Assembly: GCF_014489635.1 (NCBI RefSeq)
Contig: NZ_CP060828.1
Span: 9,288,001-9,352,000, forward strand
Reading direction: 5' to 3'
DNA from: Streptomyces roseirectus
GTDB lineage: Bacteria; Actinomycetota; Actinomycetes; Streptomycetales; Streptomycetaceae
DNA: 64,000 bases
Shown here: positions 1-7,957 of the stretch, one piece after another
Position numbering within the stretch: the first letter of the stretch is position 1
How the letters are laid out: each line of letters begins with the position of its first letter
Translations under genes and position numbers: made by a program
Notes under the pieces: generated by a model
Databases searched by the model: none
Seen by the model: only the letters and a program-made list of their open reading frames with translations
What the model was told of the DNA's origin: nothing

Positions 1-36
1 GTGCTCGCCATGCTCGGGGTGCACGCCGGGGCGTGA
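1..36 (+). CDS. Possible 3' end of a gene truncated by the window edge
   Basis: An open frame runs from the first base to a TGA at 34-36 and reads as 11 residues. The gene body would lie to the left of the window, so function cannot be judged. It could also be chance. Confidence 0.25.
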   Translation: MLAMLGVHAGA

Positions 37-154
37 CTGTCCGGCCACGAGGGGCGCGCGTCCATGCCGGGACGTGCGCCCTTCTGGCCGTGCAGCCCCT
101 GTACGGCCCCCGCCATGCCGGGCGGGACACCCCCTTTGAGGAGAGGAACGGGCC

Positions 155-523
155 ATGTCCGTTCTGACGACGGCCGCAGTGGCCTTGCTGTACGACGCGC
201 TGTTCCTGAACGGCGGGTTCACGATCATGTCCCGCCTGGACGGCAGCACGTACACCCCCACCGACGGCTACGCGGTGAGCGTCACGCCGAACCAGCACAC
301 GATGCCCGCCGACGCACCGTTCGATGTGTTCGCCGACCTCGTCCGCGAGGTCACGGACGCGTACGGGGACATGAACGCTCTGGGCGGCTGGATGTCCGAC
401 GGCGTGATCTACCTCGACCCCGTCGAGGTGATCAGCGATCAGCAGAGTGCCGTCGACGCCGGATTACAGCGCCAGCAGCGGGCGATCTTCGACCTGGGAA
501 CCGGTACGGAGATCACCCTGTAG
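155..523 (+). CDS. Hypothetical accessory protein with a TTA codon
   Basis: This 122-residue protein starts at an ATG preceded by a GAGGAG-type ribosome site. I do not recognise its family. The N-terminus is hydrophobic up to about residue 20, but there is no clear signal peptidase site or further membrane segment. The rest is acidic and soluble in character. Codon 104 is TTA (464-466), the rarest leucine codon in Streptomyces, so translation could depend on the bldA tRNA; that is inference. It is the first of a same-strand series of small genes typical of accessory DNA on actinobacterial plasmids and integrative elements. Confidence 0.6.
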   Translation: MSVLTTAAVALLYDALFLNGGFTIMSRLDGSTYTPTDGYAVSVTPNQHTMPADAPFDVFADLVREVTDAYGDMNALGGWMSDGVIYLDPVEVISDQQSAVDAGLQRQQRAIFDLGTGTEITL

Positions 524-727
524 AAGCGGCACGGGCGACAGCCCTTGAGGCTTGTCCGCCGTGGCCGCACGAGGGGCCATCGGCAACGACGTGTGCCCCT
601 GCCTTGTGAATGAGGGCCCTGGAAAGGGAGCCTGCGGGGATGCCGCCCCGCCGCACCCCGGAACTGCGGGGTGCACGGCGCCTTGAGGGCCCTCACCGTC
701 CCGTTCTTTGTGGAGAGGAACCGGACT

Positions 728-1285
728 GTGCCCAAGCTTGCCACGCAGTCATGGGCGGTGCGAAGGGCGTTGGCGTCCCGCCAGCCGTTCCGCACCCACG
801 GCGCGCTCAGCGCGACCGCCGAACGTACCTACTGTGTCGGGTGGCTTCCCGAGACGTGGGCCGACCGGTACCGGTCGGACGCCGACGCCGGACGCATCAT
901 CTACCAGGTGTTCAGCTACAGCACCCCGATCGCGTGGGTGCTCGACGACGGCACGGTCGTCGTCCCGCACGTGCGGTACTCGATCACCACCAGCGGCCAT
1001 CAAGGGCTGTTGTACGCGCTGGATTCGGAGCCCGGCAGTTTCCCGCAGGACGGTCCGGACGAAGGGCCGTTCGTGCCGACTCAGGCACCGGGAAGCTGGA
1101 ATTGGCTCGTCGGCTCCGGAGCCCGCCCCCGGAATCGGCGGAGGCCGGTCCGGGAGGACTTCACACCGGTCCGGGATGACTTCGCGCCGGTGCGCATGGA
1201 GTACAGCGAGAGCTACAGCGTCCGTCAGGGCTGGGCGACATCGTACGACATCGGCCCCGCGTCCGGCGTGGAACAGGCGGCGTGA
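728..1285 (+). CDS. Hypothetical accessory protein
   Basis: A 185-residue protein of unknown function. I chose the GTG at 728 because a GGAGAGGAA ribosome site sits just before it; a more upstream start would add a low-complexity leader. The N-terminal two thirds contains several tryptophans and beta-rich stretches. A short imperfect internal repeat (VREDFTPV, VRDDFAPV) lies near residues 140-155. The gene ends 3 bases before the next start, so the two are probably co-translated. No family was recognised. Confidence 0.6.
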   Translation: MPKLATQSWAVRRALASRQPFRTHGALSATAERTYCVGWLPETWADRYRSDADAGRIIYQVFSYSTPIAWVLDDGTVVVPHVRYSITTSGHQGLLYALDSEPGSFPQDGPDEGPFVPTQAPGSWNWLVGSGARPRNRRRPVREDFTPVRDDFAPVRMEYSESYSVRQGWATSYDIGPASGVEQAA

Positions 1286-1288
1286 GCG

Positions 1289-1687
1289 ATGGAGTTCACG
1301 ATCGAGATCACCCGCCACGTGGTCGGCTACCGCACTCCTGAGGGGTTCACCCGCGAGGGGCGCCCGTGCGGAGGGGAGTGGCTGGACGGCGATTTCCGCA
1401 CGATCGAGCCGCCGTCCACCACCCACGCCGTCTATGACGAGTACGACGCCGAGTGGTGGGACGGTGACGTGGCCGCCTGGGCCGTCGACACGATCAACCC
1501 GACCGGGGCCACACAGCCGAGCCTGTGCTCGGTCGGCGACGCCGTGCCCGAACGTGCCTGGCTCAGCGGCCGGTACGACGACCCCTACGAGGGCGACAAC
1601 CGGGTCACCGAGATGACCGTCCGGCTGACCGGCGACTGGTCCCCGCAACAGCGCGCGGACGTCTTCCACGCGCTGGAAGACGGCTGA
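1289..1687 (+). CDS. Hypothetical accessory protein
   Basis: A 132-residue, strongly acidic protein rich in tryptophan and aspartate. It follows the previous stop by only 3 bases, which suggests an operon. No signal peptide, membrane segment or known catalytic motif is visible. Its ATG lies shortly after a GTGAGCG stretch, so translation probably relies on coupling to the upstream gene rather than a strong ribosome site. Function unknown. Confidence 0.6.
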   Translation: MEFTIEITRHVVGYRTPEGFTREGRPCGGEWLDGDFRTIEPPSTTHAVYDEYDAEWWDGDVAAWAVDTINPTGATQPSLCSVGDAVPERAWLSGRYDDPYEGDNRVTEMTVRLTGDWSPQQRADVFHALEDG

Positions 1688-1873
1688 ACCTCCTTCCGTA
1701 AAACAGGGCGAACGCGCTGAGGCGCGTCCGCCGTCCGATACGCCCGTACCCCCTCAACTCCCCCCACGGAGGGGGTACGGGCCGCCGGGGGCGCCGTCGT
1801 GAACCCGCAGCCATGCTCGGGTGGCGGCGTCCCCGGTCCGTTCCCGCAGTGGGGGAGAGGGGAGCACGATGCC

Positions 1874-2128
1874 GTGGACACAGACAGCACGGCCAGGGTC
1901 CGGGTCGAGATGACGGTGACCGAGGAAGTCACCTACGAGTTCCCGCTCACCGTGGATGTGCCCGCCGAGGTGGCCGACGACGTGGAAGCGCTGACCGAAC
2001 ACCTCGCCGGGGACGACAGCCTGTGGATCGACGATCTCCCGGTCACCGGTGGCGAGGACGTCAGCCTCAGCGTGAACGAACGAGTGCTGGAACGGGTGCA
2101 ACTCCCTTCCCGCAGCGAGGCCGCGTAG
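1874..2128 (+). CDS. Small hypothetical protein, paralogue of the gene at 2289
   Basis: An 84-residue acidic protein starting at GTG 1874, with a purine-rich GGAGAGGGGAG ribosome site upstream. An ATG at 1869 is out of frame. It shares length and layout with the protein at 2289-2543: a valine/threonine-rich first half, then a conserved core where both read like 'ALTE-L' followed by 'LW-D' (about residues 37-52). The pair therefore looks like a tandem duplication. No known family was recognised. Confidence 0.55.
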   Translation: MDTDSTARVRVEMTVTEEVTYEFPLTVDVPAEVADDVEALTEHLAGDDSLWIDDLPVTGGEDVSLSVNERVLERVQLPSRSEAA

Positions 2129-2288
2129 CCGCGATGTCCGCGCGGACAGGCGCAGTTGACCTTCCGAAACCCCCGCACCTCCTCGGTTTTCCCCTGCCTT
2201 GGGGGTGTGGGCCCACCGGGGGCGCCGTCCTGGCTCATGGCGGCGCCCCCGGCCCATCCCCGCGATCCGACGAAACGAGGACGACGTC

Positions 2289-2543
2289 ATGAACGACGAG
2301 AAGACGATCGAGATCACGGCCAGCCTGAAGATGGTCGAAGAGCTGGTCTACACGTTCGACGCCCGTGTGCGGGTGCCCGTGTCGGTGGCCGACGACCCTC
2401 AGGCGCTGACCGAATACCTGGCCGCGCACGAGGAGTTGTGGAGCGATCAGGTACAGGGCAGCGAGGGCAAAACGGTCGATCTCAGCGAGAGCCCGCTGTC
2501 CAAAGGCAAGTGGATCAAGGTGCTTCCGCGCGGCACGTCATGA
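2289..2543 (+). CDS. Small hypothetical protein, paralogue of the gene at 1874
   Basis: An 84-residue protein starting at ATG 2289. It aligns over its whole length with the neighbour at 1874-2128: the 'ITASLKMVEELVYTF' stretch matches 'VEMTVTEEVTYEF', and the 'PQALTEYLAAHEELW' stretch matches 'VEALTEHLAGDDSLW'. Both are acidic and lack membrane segments. Its stop overlaps the next start in an ATGA arrangement at 2540-2543, so the downstream short gene is probably translationally coupled. Function unknown. Confidence 0.6.
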   Translation: MNDEKTIEITASLKMVEELVYTFDARVRVPVSVADDPQALTEYLAAHEELWSDQVQGSEGKTVDLSESPLSKGKWIKVLPRGTS

Positions 2544-2650
2544 CCATGAGCGAGGAGCACGACATCAGGGCCGGTCGGCGCGTCCGCCACGTCGACGGCC
2601 CCGGGCGGCCCCCGGCGGTCATCAGTCGGTCTACGCCTATCCGTTGGTGA
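2540..2650 (+). CDS. Short open frame coupled to its neighbours, possibly half of a frameshifted gene
   Basis: This 36-residue frame begins at an ATG overlapping the previous stop (ATGA) and ends at a TGA that overlaps a GTG start for the next gene (GTGA). Such double coupling is typical of real operons. However, the downstream frame reads as sensible protein sequence well before its formal start (a 'SVYAYPLV' stretch), so this and the next entry may be one gene split by a single-base frameshift or by programmed frameshifting. Confidence 0.4.
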   Translation: MTMSEEHDIRAGRRVRHVDGPGRPPAVISRSTPIRW

Positions 2651-2970
2651 GGGTCGAGTGGGAGTCGACGGGGCGGGAGTCCACGGAGAACGCCGCCTAC
2701 CTCACGCCGGTGTTCCGCCGGATCACCGTGCACGAGGTGAGCACCACCGCTGGGCGCGTACTGCGGCTCGTGGCGTATGTGACCGGCGATCTTCAGGGCG
2801 AACGCGTCGTGATCGAGAAATGGCGGACTCCGGACGGACGCTTCGGCCGTCGCGCCGGAACGATCACCTACCGCCGGATCACGGGCCCGGACACGGCTGT
2901 CGAGGACCTGGAGCCCGAACGCGTCGTGACCGACGACGAGTTGTCCCCGGACATCGCCGAACTCCTCTGA
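2647..2970 (+). CDS. Hypothetical accessory protein
   Basis: About 107 residues from a GTG at 2647 that overlaps the preceding stop; a TTG at 2644 is an alternative. The sequence alternates charged and beta-prone residues and ends in an acidic tail. No catalytic motif or membrane segment is visible. Protein-like sequence continues upstream of the start in this frame, so the true N-terminus may lie in the preceding short frame if a frameshift separates them. Confidence 0.5.
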   Translation: MRVEWESTGRESTENAAYLTPVFRRITVHEVSTTAGRVLRLVAYVTGDLQGERVVIEKWRTPDGRFGRRAGTITYRRITGPDTAVEDLEPERVVTDDELSPDIAELL

Positions 2971-3068
2971 CACACCGCCCCGCCAGAGCAAGCCGCTGGC
3001 AGGGCGCTTCCCTTTCCGCGCGGGGACGGCGGCCGACCGCCGAACGATCGGCGACAGCCACCGTCCCC

Positions 3069-3104
3069 GCGTAACTCCCCGACCCTGCGTAACTCCCCGA
3101 TCCC
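3069..3104. repeat. Two tandem copies of an 18-base repeat
   Basis: The 18-base unit GCGTAACTCCCCGACCCT occurs at 3069-3086. It is followed directly by a near-identical second copy at 3087-3104 that differs only near its end. The pair sits just before the ribosome site of the gene at 3132 and could be an operator or simply a slipped duplication. Confidence 0.6.
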
Positions 3105-3131
3105 GTCGATCCGGAAGGAGGCAGGCATGCC

Positions 3132-3737
3132 ATGGTCCCCGCCACCGCATCCGAAGAGACCCGCGAACGCTACGTCCGGAACATCATCGACATGTGGCGC
3201 GCCGCCACCCCGGACCAGCTCCAGCGCGGGCGCACCTGGTACCGCACCGCCCACGACCTGGCGTCAATGATCAGCGAGGGTGATGCCCGCGCCGGCGCCG
3301 GGGTGATCGCTGCGTTGTCGGCGAACAAGTCCTGGCCGCAGAACGCGCGGCTGGCCCGCCGCGCGTACGCAACCGGCGTGCCCTCCGGCCACGTGCGGGA
3401 CGCGCTGGCCAAGGTCACCCGGATCATGTCCGGCGAGGACCCCGCCGACGTCCTGCCGATGGAACGCAAGACCGGCATGTTCTTCCGCTGCATCGCCGAC
3501 CCCTGCGACCCGGACGCGGTGGTCATCGACCGCCACGCCCACGACGTCGCGGTCGGCGAGATCTACGGCACCCGCGAACGCGGCCTGGGAAACGCCCGCC
3601 GGTACGCCCTGCTGGCCCACTGCTACCGCGAAGCAGCCCTGCGGCTGGGGGAGTTGCCCAGCACGGTGCAGTCCGTCACCTGGGTCGTCCACACCGAACG
3701 CATCGCGGGCACCGGCACACGCCCGCCCCGCCGGTGA
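3132..3737 (+). CDS. Conserved hypothetical protein of phage/mobile-element type
   Basis: A 201-residue protein with a strong AAGGAGG ribosome site upstream; an ATG at 3127 is out of frame. The first half is helical, with a 'LSANKSWPQNARLARRAY' stretch near residues 60-77. The second half contains a 'VIDRHAHDVAVG' motif near residue 133. This pattern (an Asn-rich loop followed by Asp-Arg-His) recalls uncharacterised proteins of actinophages and integrative elements, possibly helix-hairpin-helix DNA-binding in fold. That resemblance is from memory and not certain. It is followed by a long non-coding stretch with a terminator and a tRNA. Confidence 0.6.
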   Translation: MVPATASEETRERYVRNIIDMWRAATPDQLQRGRTWYRTAHDLASMISEGDARAGAGVIAALSANKSWPQNARLARRAYATGVPSGHVRDALAKVTRIMSGEDPADVLPMERKTGMFFRCIADPCDPDAVVIDRHAHDVAVGEIYGTRERGLGNARRYALLAHCYREAALRLGELPSTVQSVTWVVHTERIAGTGTRPPRR

Positions 3738-3848
3738 AAACACCCCCCTTTTTTTTTCTGGTGGAGATCGGTAATCGGCGGTCTCCGTCCGCCGTATTTG
3801 AGTGAGCCCCCTTACAGCTTGTCAGGCTTTAAGGGCGTTTTAATCCCC

Positions 3849-3897
3849 CGGGCAGTTCCGTCCTTCTCCGTCCGGTGACGGGACTGCCCGGACCCTT
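3849..3897 (+). terminator. Strong stem-loop terminator
   Basis: A 14-pair stem (3849-3862 with 3877-3890, including one G-U pair) encloses a 14-base loop. A TTTT run follows at 3894-3897. It closes the transcript of the upstream small genes and lies just ahead of the tRNA gene. A run of nine T's at 3749-3757 is a second possible stop signal closer to the gene end. Confidence 0.65.
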
Positions 3898-3902
3898 TTC
3901 CT

Positions 3903-3976
3903 GGTTGCGTAGCTCAGCCAGTAGAGCGCCGGTCTTATAAGCCGCGAGGTCGCGGTTCCGAATCCCGCCGCAACCA
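3903..3976 (+). tRNA. tRNA-like gene, anticodon TAT (Ile, reads AUA)
   Basis: A cloverleaf can be drawn: acceptor GGTTGCG pairs with CGCAACC, and the D arm is GCTC/GAGC. The anticodon stem is followed by the loop CTTATAA with anticodon TAT. The T arm is imperfect, with an altered TCCGAAT loop, and the first pair of the anticodon stem is mismatched. The 3' end is ACC rather than an encoded CCA. AUA codons are very rare in high-GC genomes and are normally read by a lysidine-modified CAU tRNA, so a TAT isoacceptor is typical of phages or mobile elements. It may be degenerate. Confidence 0.6.
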
Positions 3977-4047
3977 CCTCCTCTCCACCTCACGGAACGT
4001 GAAAATGGACCGCCATTTCCAGCAAGAGAGAAAGCCACGGAGGAAGC

Positions 4048-4722
4048 ATGAACGATGAAAAGGACAAGGTGATGCAGTGGAGGGTCGTCCACCGCACGCG
4101 GGCGGAAGTGCAGCCCGGTGTCTTCGAGGGAGTTTTCCTCGGTGTCGACGGCGTCCGATGGATGGCCGGCCGGATGTTCACGGGCCGCTCCATGAACGAC
4201 GGATTCGACGGGAACGGCGCGTGGTGGTACTCCCATTACTACATGTCGGCCGAGCGGTCCGCCGTCCGCAACATGCGTGGCGCTCTTGCCGCGTACACCG
4301 AGGTGGCGGGCTCGGCCCTGGTGTGGGACGCCGCCTTCGACCGGAGCGTGCAGGAGGCCGTCGGCCGGTACCTGGCCGCGCTGATCCCGCTGGACGGTGT
4401 GCCGGACATGGCGGCGAGCTGGGAACGGACCGGCGCCGCGTCCGTGAACGCGCTCGGCGGCGGCACGTATCTGCTGCCCGCCGCCGAGGCGAAACGCGAA
4501 CTGCTGGGCTACCTGCACCGCACCGCGCCCGACACAGGCACGCACCCGGCCGGACAGGGACTCAGCCTCGACGAGGCGTACGAGCGGGTGATCGGCGCGC
4601 GCGGGCCGGTGCGCTTCGAGGTGGGCCGCAACACCTACTGGCTCACCCACGACGGCCACTACAGCAACCACACCACCTTCCACCGCCACCCCGTCGCGGA
4701 CGAGAGGAGAAACGATCCATGA
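4048..4722 (+). CDS. Hypothetical accessory protein
   Basis: A 224-residue soluble protein of unknown function and the first of four overlapping genes (4048-6476). It is rich in Trp and Tyr in the first half ('GAWWYSHYYMS' around residue 55) and has a helical second half. No signal peptide or membrane span is visible. Its stop overlaps the next start in an ATGA at 4719-4722, so co-translation is likely. Similar small proteins commonly accompany DUF932 genes on Streptomyces mobile elements, but I cannot assign a role. Confidence 0.6.
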   Translation: MNDEKDKVMQWRVVHRTRAEVQPGVFEGVFLGVDGVRWMAGRMFTGRSMNDGFDGNGAWWYSHYYMSAERSAVRNMRGALAAYTEVAGSALVWDAAFDRSVQEAVGRYLAALIPLDGVPDMAASWERTGAASVNALGGGTYLLPAAEAKRELLGYLHRTAPDTGTHPAGQGLSLDEAYERVIGARGPVRFEVGRNTYWLTHDGHYSNHTTFHRHPVADERRNDP

Positions 4723-5075
4723 CCGCAACCACCGACCTCTACGAATGCATCAGGCCCGGCTGCGCGGCACCGCCCACACACGTGCTGCGGACGGACCGGC
4801 TGACGACCGTCCTGGAGACGTGCGCGGAGCACGTCGGCTGGACGGCCGAGTTCTTCATGAACCTGCACGGCCGCAAGGTCGAGCCGTTCGCCATCGCCCT
4901 GATCGCCTTCCACCAGGAAGCCCGCACAGCGGTCCCCGTGCTCAAGGCCGGCCTCCTTCACGAGGCGGCCGACCGGATCGAGGCCGGCATCACCGTGACC
5001 CACCCCAACGAGAAACAGGTCAGAAGCCGCGCCGCCGCGCTGCTGCGGACGATGGCCGGGGAGGCGACGGCATGA
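4719..5075 (+). CDS. Hypothetical accessory protein with N-terminal Cys pair
   Basis: A 118-residue protein starting at the ATG that overlaps the previous stop (ATGA). A Cys-x4-Cys pair near residues 10-15, a further Cys and His around residues 37-40, and the surrounding aromatic residues suggest a small metal-binding or zinc-ribbon-like head. The C-terminal half is helical and basic. It overlaps the next gene by 4 bases. Function unknown. Confidence 0.55.
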   Translation: MTATTDLYECIRPGCAAPPTHVLRTDRLTTVLETCAEHVGWTAEFFMNLHGRKVEPFAIALIAFHQEARTAVPVLKAGLLHEAADRIEAGITVTHPNEKQVRSRAAALLRTMAGEATA

Positions 5076-5293
5076 CAGATGACAACTTCTGGGTCGGCCA
5101 CCTGCACGCATACCGGCACGACGCCACGACCGGCAACGTCATGCTCGATTCGATGATCGACGAACCCGGAGCCCACCACCGGTGGAGCGTGTGCGTCCTG
5201 CTGGACAGGGCCGAGCAGGTCGACCTCGCGGCGTTCCTCCTCACCTTGATCTTCAGCACACCGGACACGAAGGAGCCCAACGACCATGAATGA
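5072..5293 (+). CDS. Small hypothetical protein
   Basis: A 73-residue acidic protein whose ATG overlaps the upstream stop (ATGA at 5072-5075). Its own stop lies inside the start region of the DUF932 gene. The C-terminal part is mildly hydrophobic but too short for a convincing membrane anchor. The strict overlaps on both sides show it is translated as part of this four-gene unit. No family was recognised. Confidence 0.5.
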   Translation: MTDDNFWVGHLHAYRHDATTGNVMLDSMIDEPGAHHRWSVCVLLDRAEQVDLAAFLLTLIFSTPDTKEPNDHE

Positions 5294-6476
5294 CGTCAAC
5301 ACCGCCTTCGCCCAGGAGAAGACCGACCAACTCGACGCCGCGCGCACGCAGGCCCGCGCGTTCCAGGACCGGATCGACCGGGACGAGGTCGAACGGATCG
5401 GTGACGACCGTTACCGGGTCCTCACCGGCTGGGACAGGGGCGAGGTCTTCACCGTGCGCCGGAATGCCGCAGGCGAGGCCGAGGAGATCTTGGCCCAGCA
5501 CGGCCTGGACACCACGACCGGTACCGCCGCCCTCTACACCACCACCCCGGCCTGGCACGGCCTGGGCACCGTGATCCCCGGCGGCACCGAGGACATCGAC
5601 GAGGTCCTGAAACTCGCCCGGATCGACTGGCAGGTCGTCAAGAAGCCCGCACTGTTCGAATGGGACGACGGCGTCCGGACCGCGAAGGGCCGCCACATCA
5701 CGGTCCGCTCCGACACCGGCGCGGCCCTCGGCACGGTGGGCGACCGCTACGAGGTCTTCCAGAACGCGCGCATCTTCCGTTTCCTCCAGGACCTGGTGGA
5801 ACAGCGGGACGCGGTCTGGGAGTCGGCCGGCGCGCTGCGCGGGGGCCGCAAGGTGTTCGTGACGATGCGGATACCCAAGGCGATCGTGATCGACCGGGGC
5901 GGCCTCGACGACGAGATCGTCCTCTACCTCGCCGCGGTCAATTCCCACGACGGGACGACGTCGGCCGAGTCCATCGTCACCCCATGGCGGGTGGTGTGCG
6001 GCAACACCGAACGCTTCGCGGTGCGGGACGCCCCGCACCGCTGGGGCATCCGCCACACCAGGGGCGGCTTGGACAACCTGGAGGAGGCCCGCCGCAACCT
6101 CGGCCTGACCCTCGCCTACGCGAAAGCGTGGGAGGCCGAGGAGAACCAACTGGTTCGCACGGACCTGCTGATCGACGACTTCCACGAACTGATCGACAAC
6201 CTGTGGACCCTTGACGACGACGCCACCGACGCCGCGAAGGCATCCGCCCGTTCCCGCCACGATCACCTGGACGGCATGTTCCGCGACCGGGCCCGCAAAC
6301 TCGGCCGCACCGCCTACACGGCCGAACGGACCCTCACCGACTACCTCGACCACCACCTGCGCGTCATCCCCCGCCACCTCGGCGACGACCTCGCCCGCGC
6401 CCAACGCGCCCTGGAAGGCGGCACCGACGACCTCAAATCCCAGGCCCACCGCCAACTCCTGCTGCGCGCACGGTGA
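5286..6476 (+). CDS. DUF932 phage/plasmid-like protein
   Basis: A 396-residue member of the DUF932 (TIGR03299, phage/plasmid-like) family, recognisable from the 'TPAWHGLGT' segment near residue 88 and the 'TPWRVVCGNT' segment near residue 234. These proteins occur widely on phages, plasmids and integrative elements; their biochemical role is not established. The start overlaps the previous stop. A truncated copy of its 3' part lies at 8559-8742 with near-identical DNA in places, so this region has been duplicated. Confidence 0.85.
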   Translation: MNDVNTAFAQEKTDQLDAARTQARAFQDRIDRDEVERIGDDRYRVLTGWDRGEVFTVRRNAAGEAEEILAQHGLDTTTGTAALYTTTPAWHGLGTVIPGGTEDIDEVLKLARIDWQVVKKPALFEWDDGVRTAKGRHITVRSDTGAALGTVGDRYEVFQNARIFRFLQDLVEQRDAVWESAGALRGGRKVFVTMRIPKAIVIDRGGLDDEIVLYLAAVNSHDGTTSAESIVTPWRVVCGNTERFAVRDAPHRWGIRHTRGGLDNLEEARRNLGLTLAYAKAWEAEENQLVRTDLLIDDFHELIDNLWTLDDDATDAAKASARSRHDHLDGMFRDRARKLGRTAYTAERTLTDYLDHHLRVIPRHLGDDLARAQRALEGGTDDLKSQAHRQLLLRAR

Positions 6477-6622
6477 CACAGCACATCCAGCCCTCACACC
6501 TGAGAGGGAGCCCCGGAAACTGGTCGCCGAACTGTGACGGCGCTGCCCCACCGTTGGGTGTCCCGATGGGGCGGTCGTCGGCAAGGTGCCGGTGGTTCGG
6601 AATCCGCATTCAATACTCAAGA

Positions 6623-7564
6623 TCATGCCGCCATCCGCCGGATGTCGTCGGCGATGCTCTCCAGCGGAGCCGTGTTGCCGATGGAGGCGAACCAGTCCCA
6701 CAGCTCCAGAGCGTGGTAGAGGCGGTAGAGGCCGACCCGCTCGCTCCAGTCGGCGGGCAGCGTGCCGTAGCCGTTGCAGAGTGCTTCGCGTTTGTCCTGG
6801 TTGTCGCGGACGGAGTAGTAGTCGGTCTTGGCCAGGTCCATCAGCGGATCCGCGGCGATCGCGTTCTCCACGTCGATGAAGCCGCTGATCTGCCATCCGC
6901 CGCCGTCCTCGACGACCAGGACGTTGCCCTCATGGAAGTCGTTGTGGCAGAGCACTGCGTGGTGGCACGCGCCGAACAGCTCCGCCCGCCGAGCGACCTT
7001 CGCTTCGACGGCCGTCGCGAGTGCCGCATCGCCCCCGTGACCGGCGTACTCCCCGAGCTTCTTGTGGAACTGCCGTGTCATGTAGGCGGTGTTCGTCGGC
7101 TCGGGATCCAGAACCCGCGTCGTGAGGTATCCGTACGCGTCCCGCGGGATCTGGTGGACCGCAGCCAGGCAGCCCCCGATCTGGCGGTAGATCTCCCGCA
7201 GCGACGCCCTGTCGAGGGCGTGGCTGACGTCGGACAACGGCCGGCCCCTGAGCATCGTCATCACCGTGTAGCAGCGCCCGAGTACATTGTCGGCGTCCCC
7301 ATGGTGCAGCACAACAGGCACGGGCCCGACACCGTGCTGCTGAAGCAGCCGGTAGACGTAGATCTCCTTCTCCTGCTTCCAGCGCCATTGACCGTCATAG
7401 ATCTTGATGACGACCGGCTCGGCCGCCCCGACGAACCGGATCTCGAAGATCGTGCTCAGCGCCCCGCCAGTACGCAGCACGCTCTCCTCGACGGACACGG
7501 TGGGAAGGACGGGACGCAGGAGTTCCTCGGCCATCGCCGGCGGCAGCGCTGTGATAGCGGACAC
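6623..7564 (-). CDS. Aminoglycoside phosphotransferase (APH)-family kinase
   Basis: A 313-residue protein with the kinase-like fold of the APH/choline kinase superfamily. The N-lobe has a lysine in 'VVIKIYDG' near residue 53. The catalytic loop reads HNDFHEGN near residue 204, and the metal-binding segment is 'IDVENA' near residue 230. Family members phosphorylate antibiotics or small alcohols with ATP; the substrate here is unknown. It is a monocistronic gene on the opposite strand to its neighbours and may give resistance or serve metabolism. Confidence 0.8.
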   Translation of the reverse strand: MSAITALPPAMAEELLRPVLPTVSVEESVLRTGGALSTIFEIRFVGAAEPVVIKIYDGQWRWKQEKEIYVYRLLQQHGVGPVPVVLHHGDADNVLGRCYTVMTMLRGRPLSDVSHALDRASLREIYRQIGGCLAAVHQIPRDAYGYLTTRVLDPEPTNTAYMTRQFHKKLGEYAGHGGDAALATAVEAKVARRAELFGACHHAVLCHNDFHEGNVLVVEDGGGWQISGFIDVENAIAADPLMDLAKTDYYSVRDNQDKREALCNGYGTLPADWSERVGLYRLYHALELWDWFASIGNTAPLESIADDIRRMAA

Positions 7565-7867
7565 ACGGAAACCGTAGATGTGCCTGGGCGGACATCGCGA
7601 GTGAAATATGGCGGGGTGGAGAGCGTCTGGGGGGAACTCCTGGCATGGCCGGGCCGGAACTGCGTTCCCTACGTGTGGGTGCGGGTGAGGGCGTCGACGG
7701 TGCAGGGGCGAGCTTGCCCAGGGCGTTCTTGAGGCTCGCCCATATGCCTACCGTCGGAGTTGACGAACTACCGGTACCGATGGCTTCTGGACATCACGCA
7801 CCCGACTCCGCTGAGACCGGCGTTCCCCGCACATACCCCGGCGGGGCCAGGATGAGGGAAACTTCCG
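7565..7867. other. Intergenic region of about 300 bases
   Basis: This stretch lies between the start of the APH-family gene and a tiny plus-strand frame. It must hold the APH promoter (minus strand) and the promoter of the 7868/7954 pair. I see no convincing gene in it. Confidence 0.4.
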
Positions 7868-7957
7868 ATGAGCCCGGAGGCCGCCCCTTTGCAGACCGCC
7901 TTCGACGAAGCACGGCAACGCACCGAGCAGTCGGCAAGGAGGCGGGCCGTCGGATGA
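7868..7957 (+). CDS. Tiny leader gene coupled to the 7954 gene
   Basis: A 29-residue frame beginning at ATG 7868 and ending in a TGA that overlaps the ATG of the next gene (ATGA at 7954-7957). The same arrangement, with similar peptide content (a 'QT..-.AR-' pattern rich in Arg and Gln), precedes the damaged second copy at 10620-10700. Conservation of a coupled short frame in two diverged copies suggests it is real. It could set translation of the downstream gene or encode a small partner peptide. Confidence 0.5.
   Translation: MSPEAAPLQTAFDEARQRTEQSARRRAVG

Noticed and set aside
6473..7732. 419-residue plus-strand frame over the APH gene
   Set aside because: The minus strand carries clear kinase motifs; the plus frame has none.
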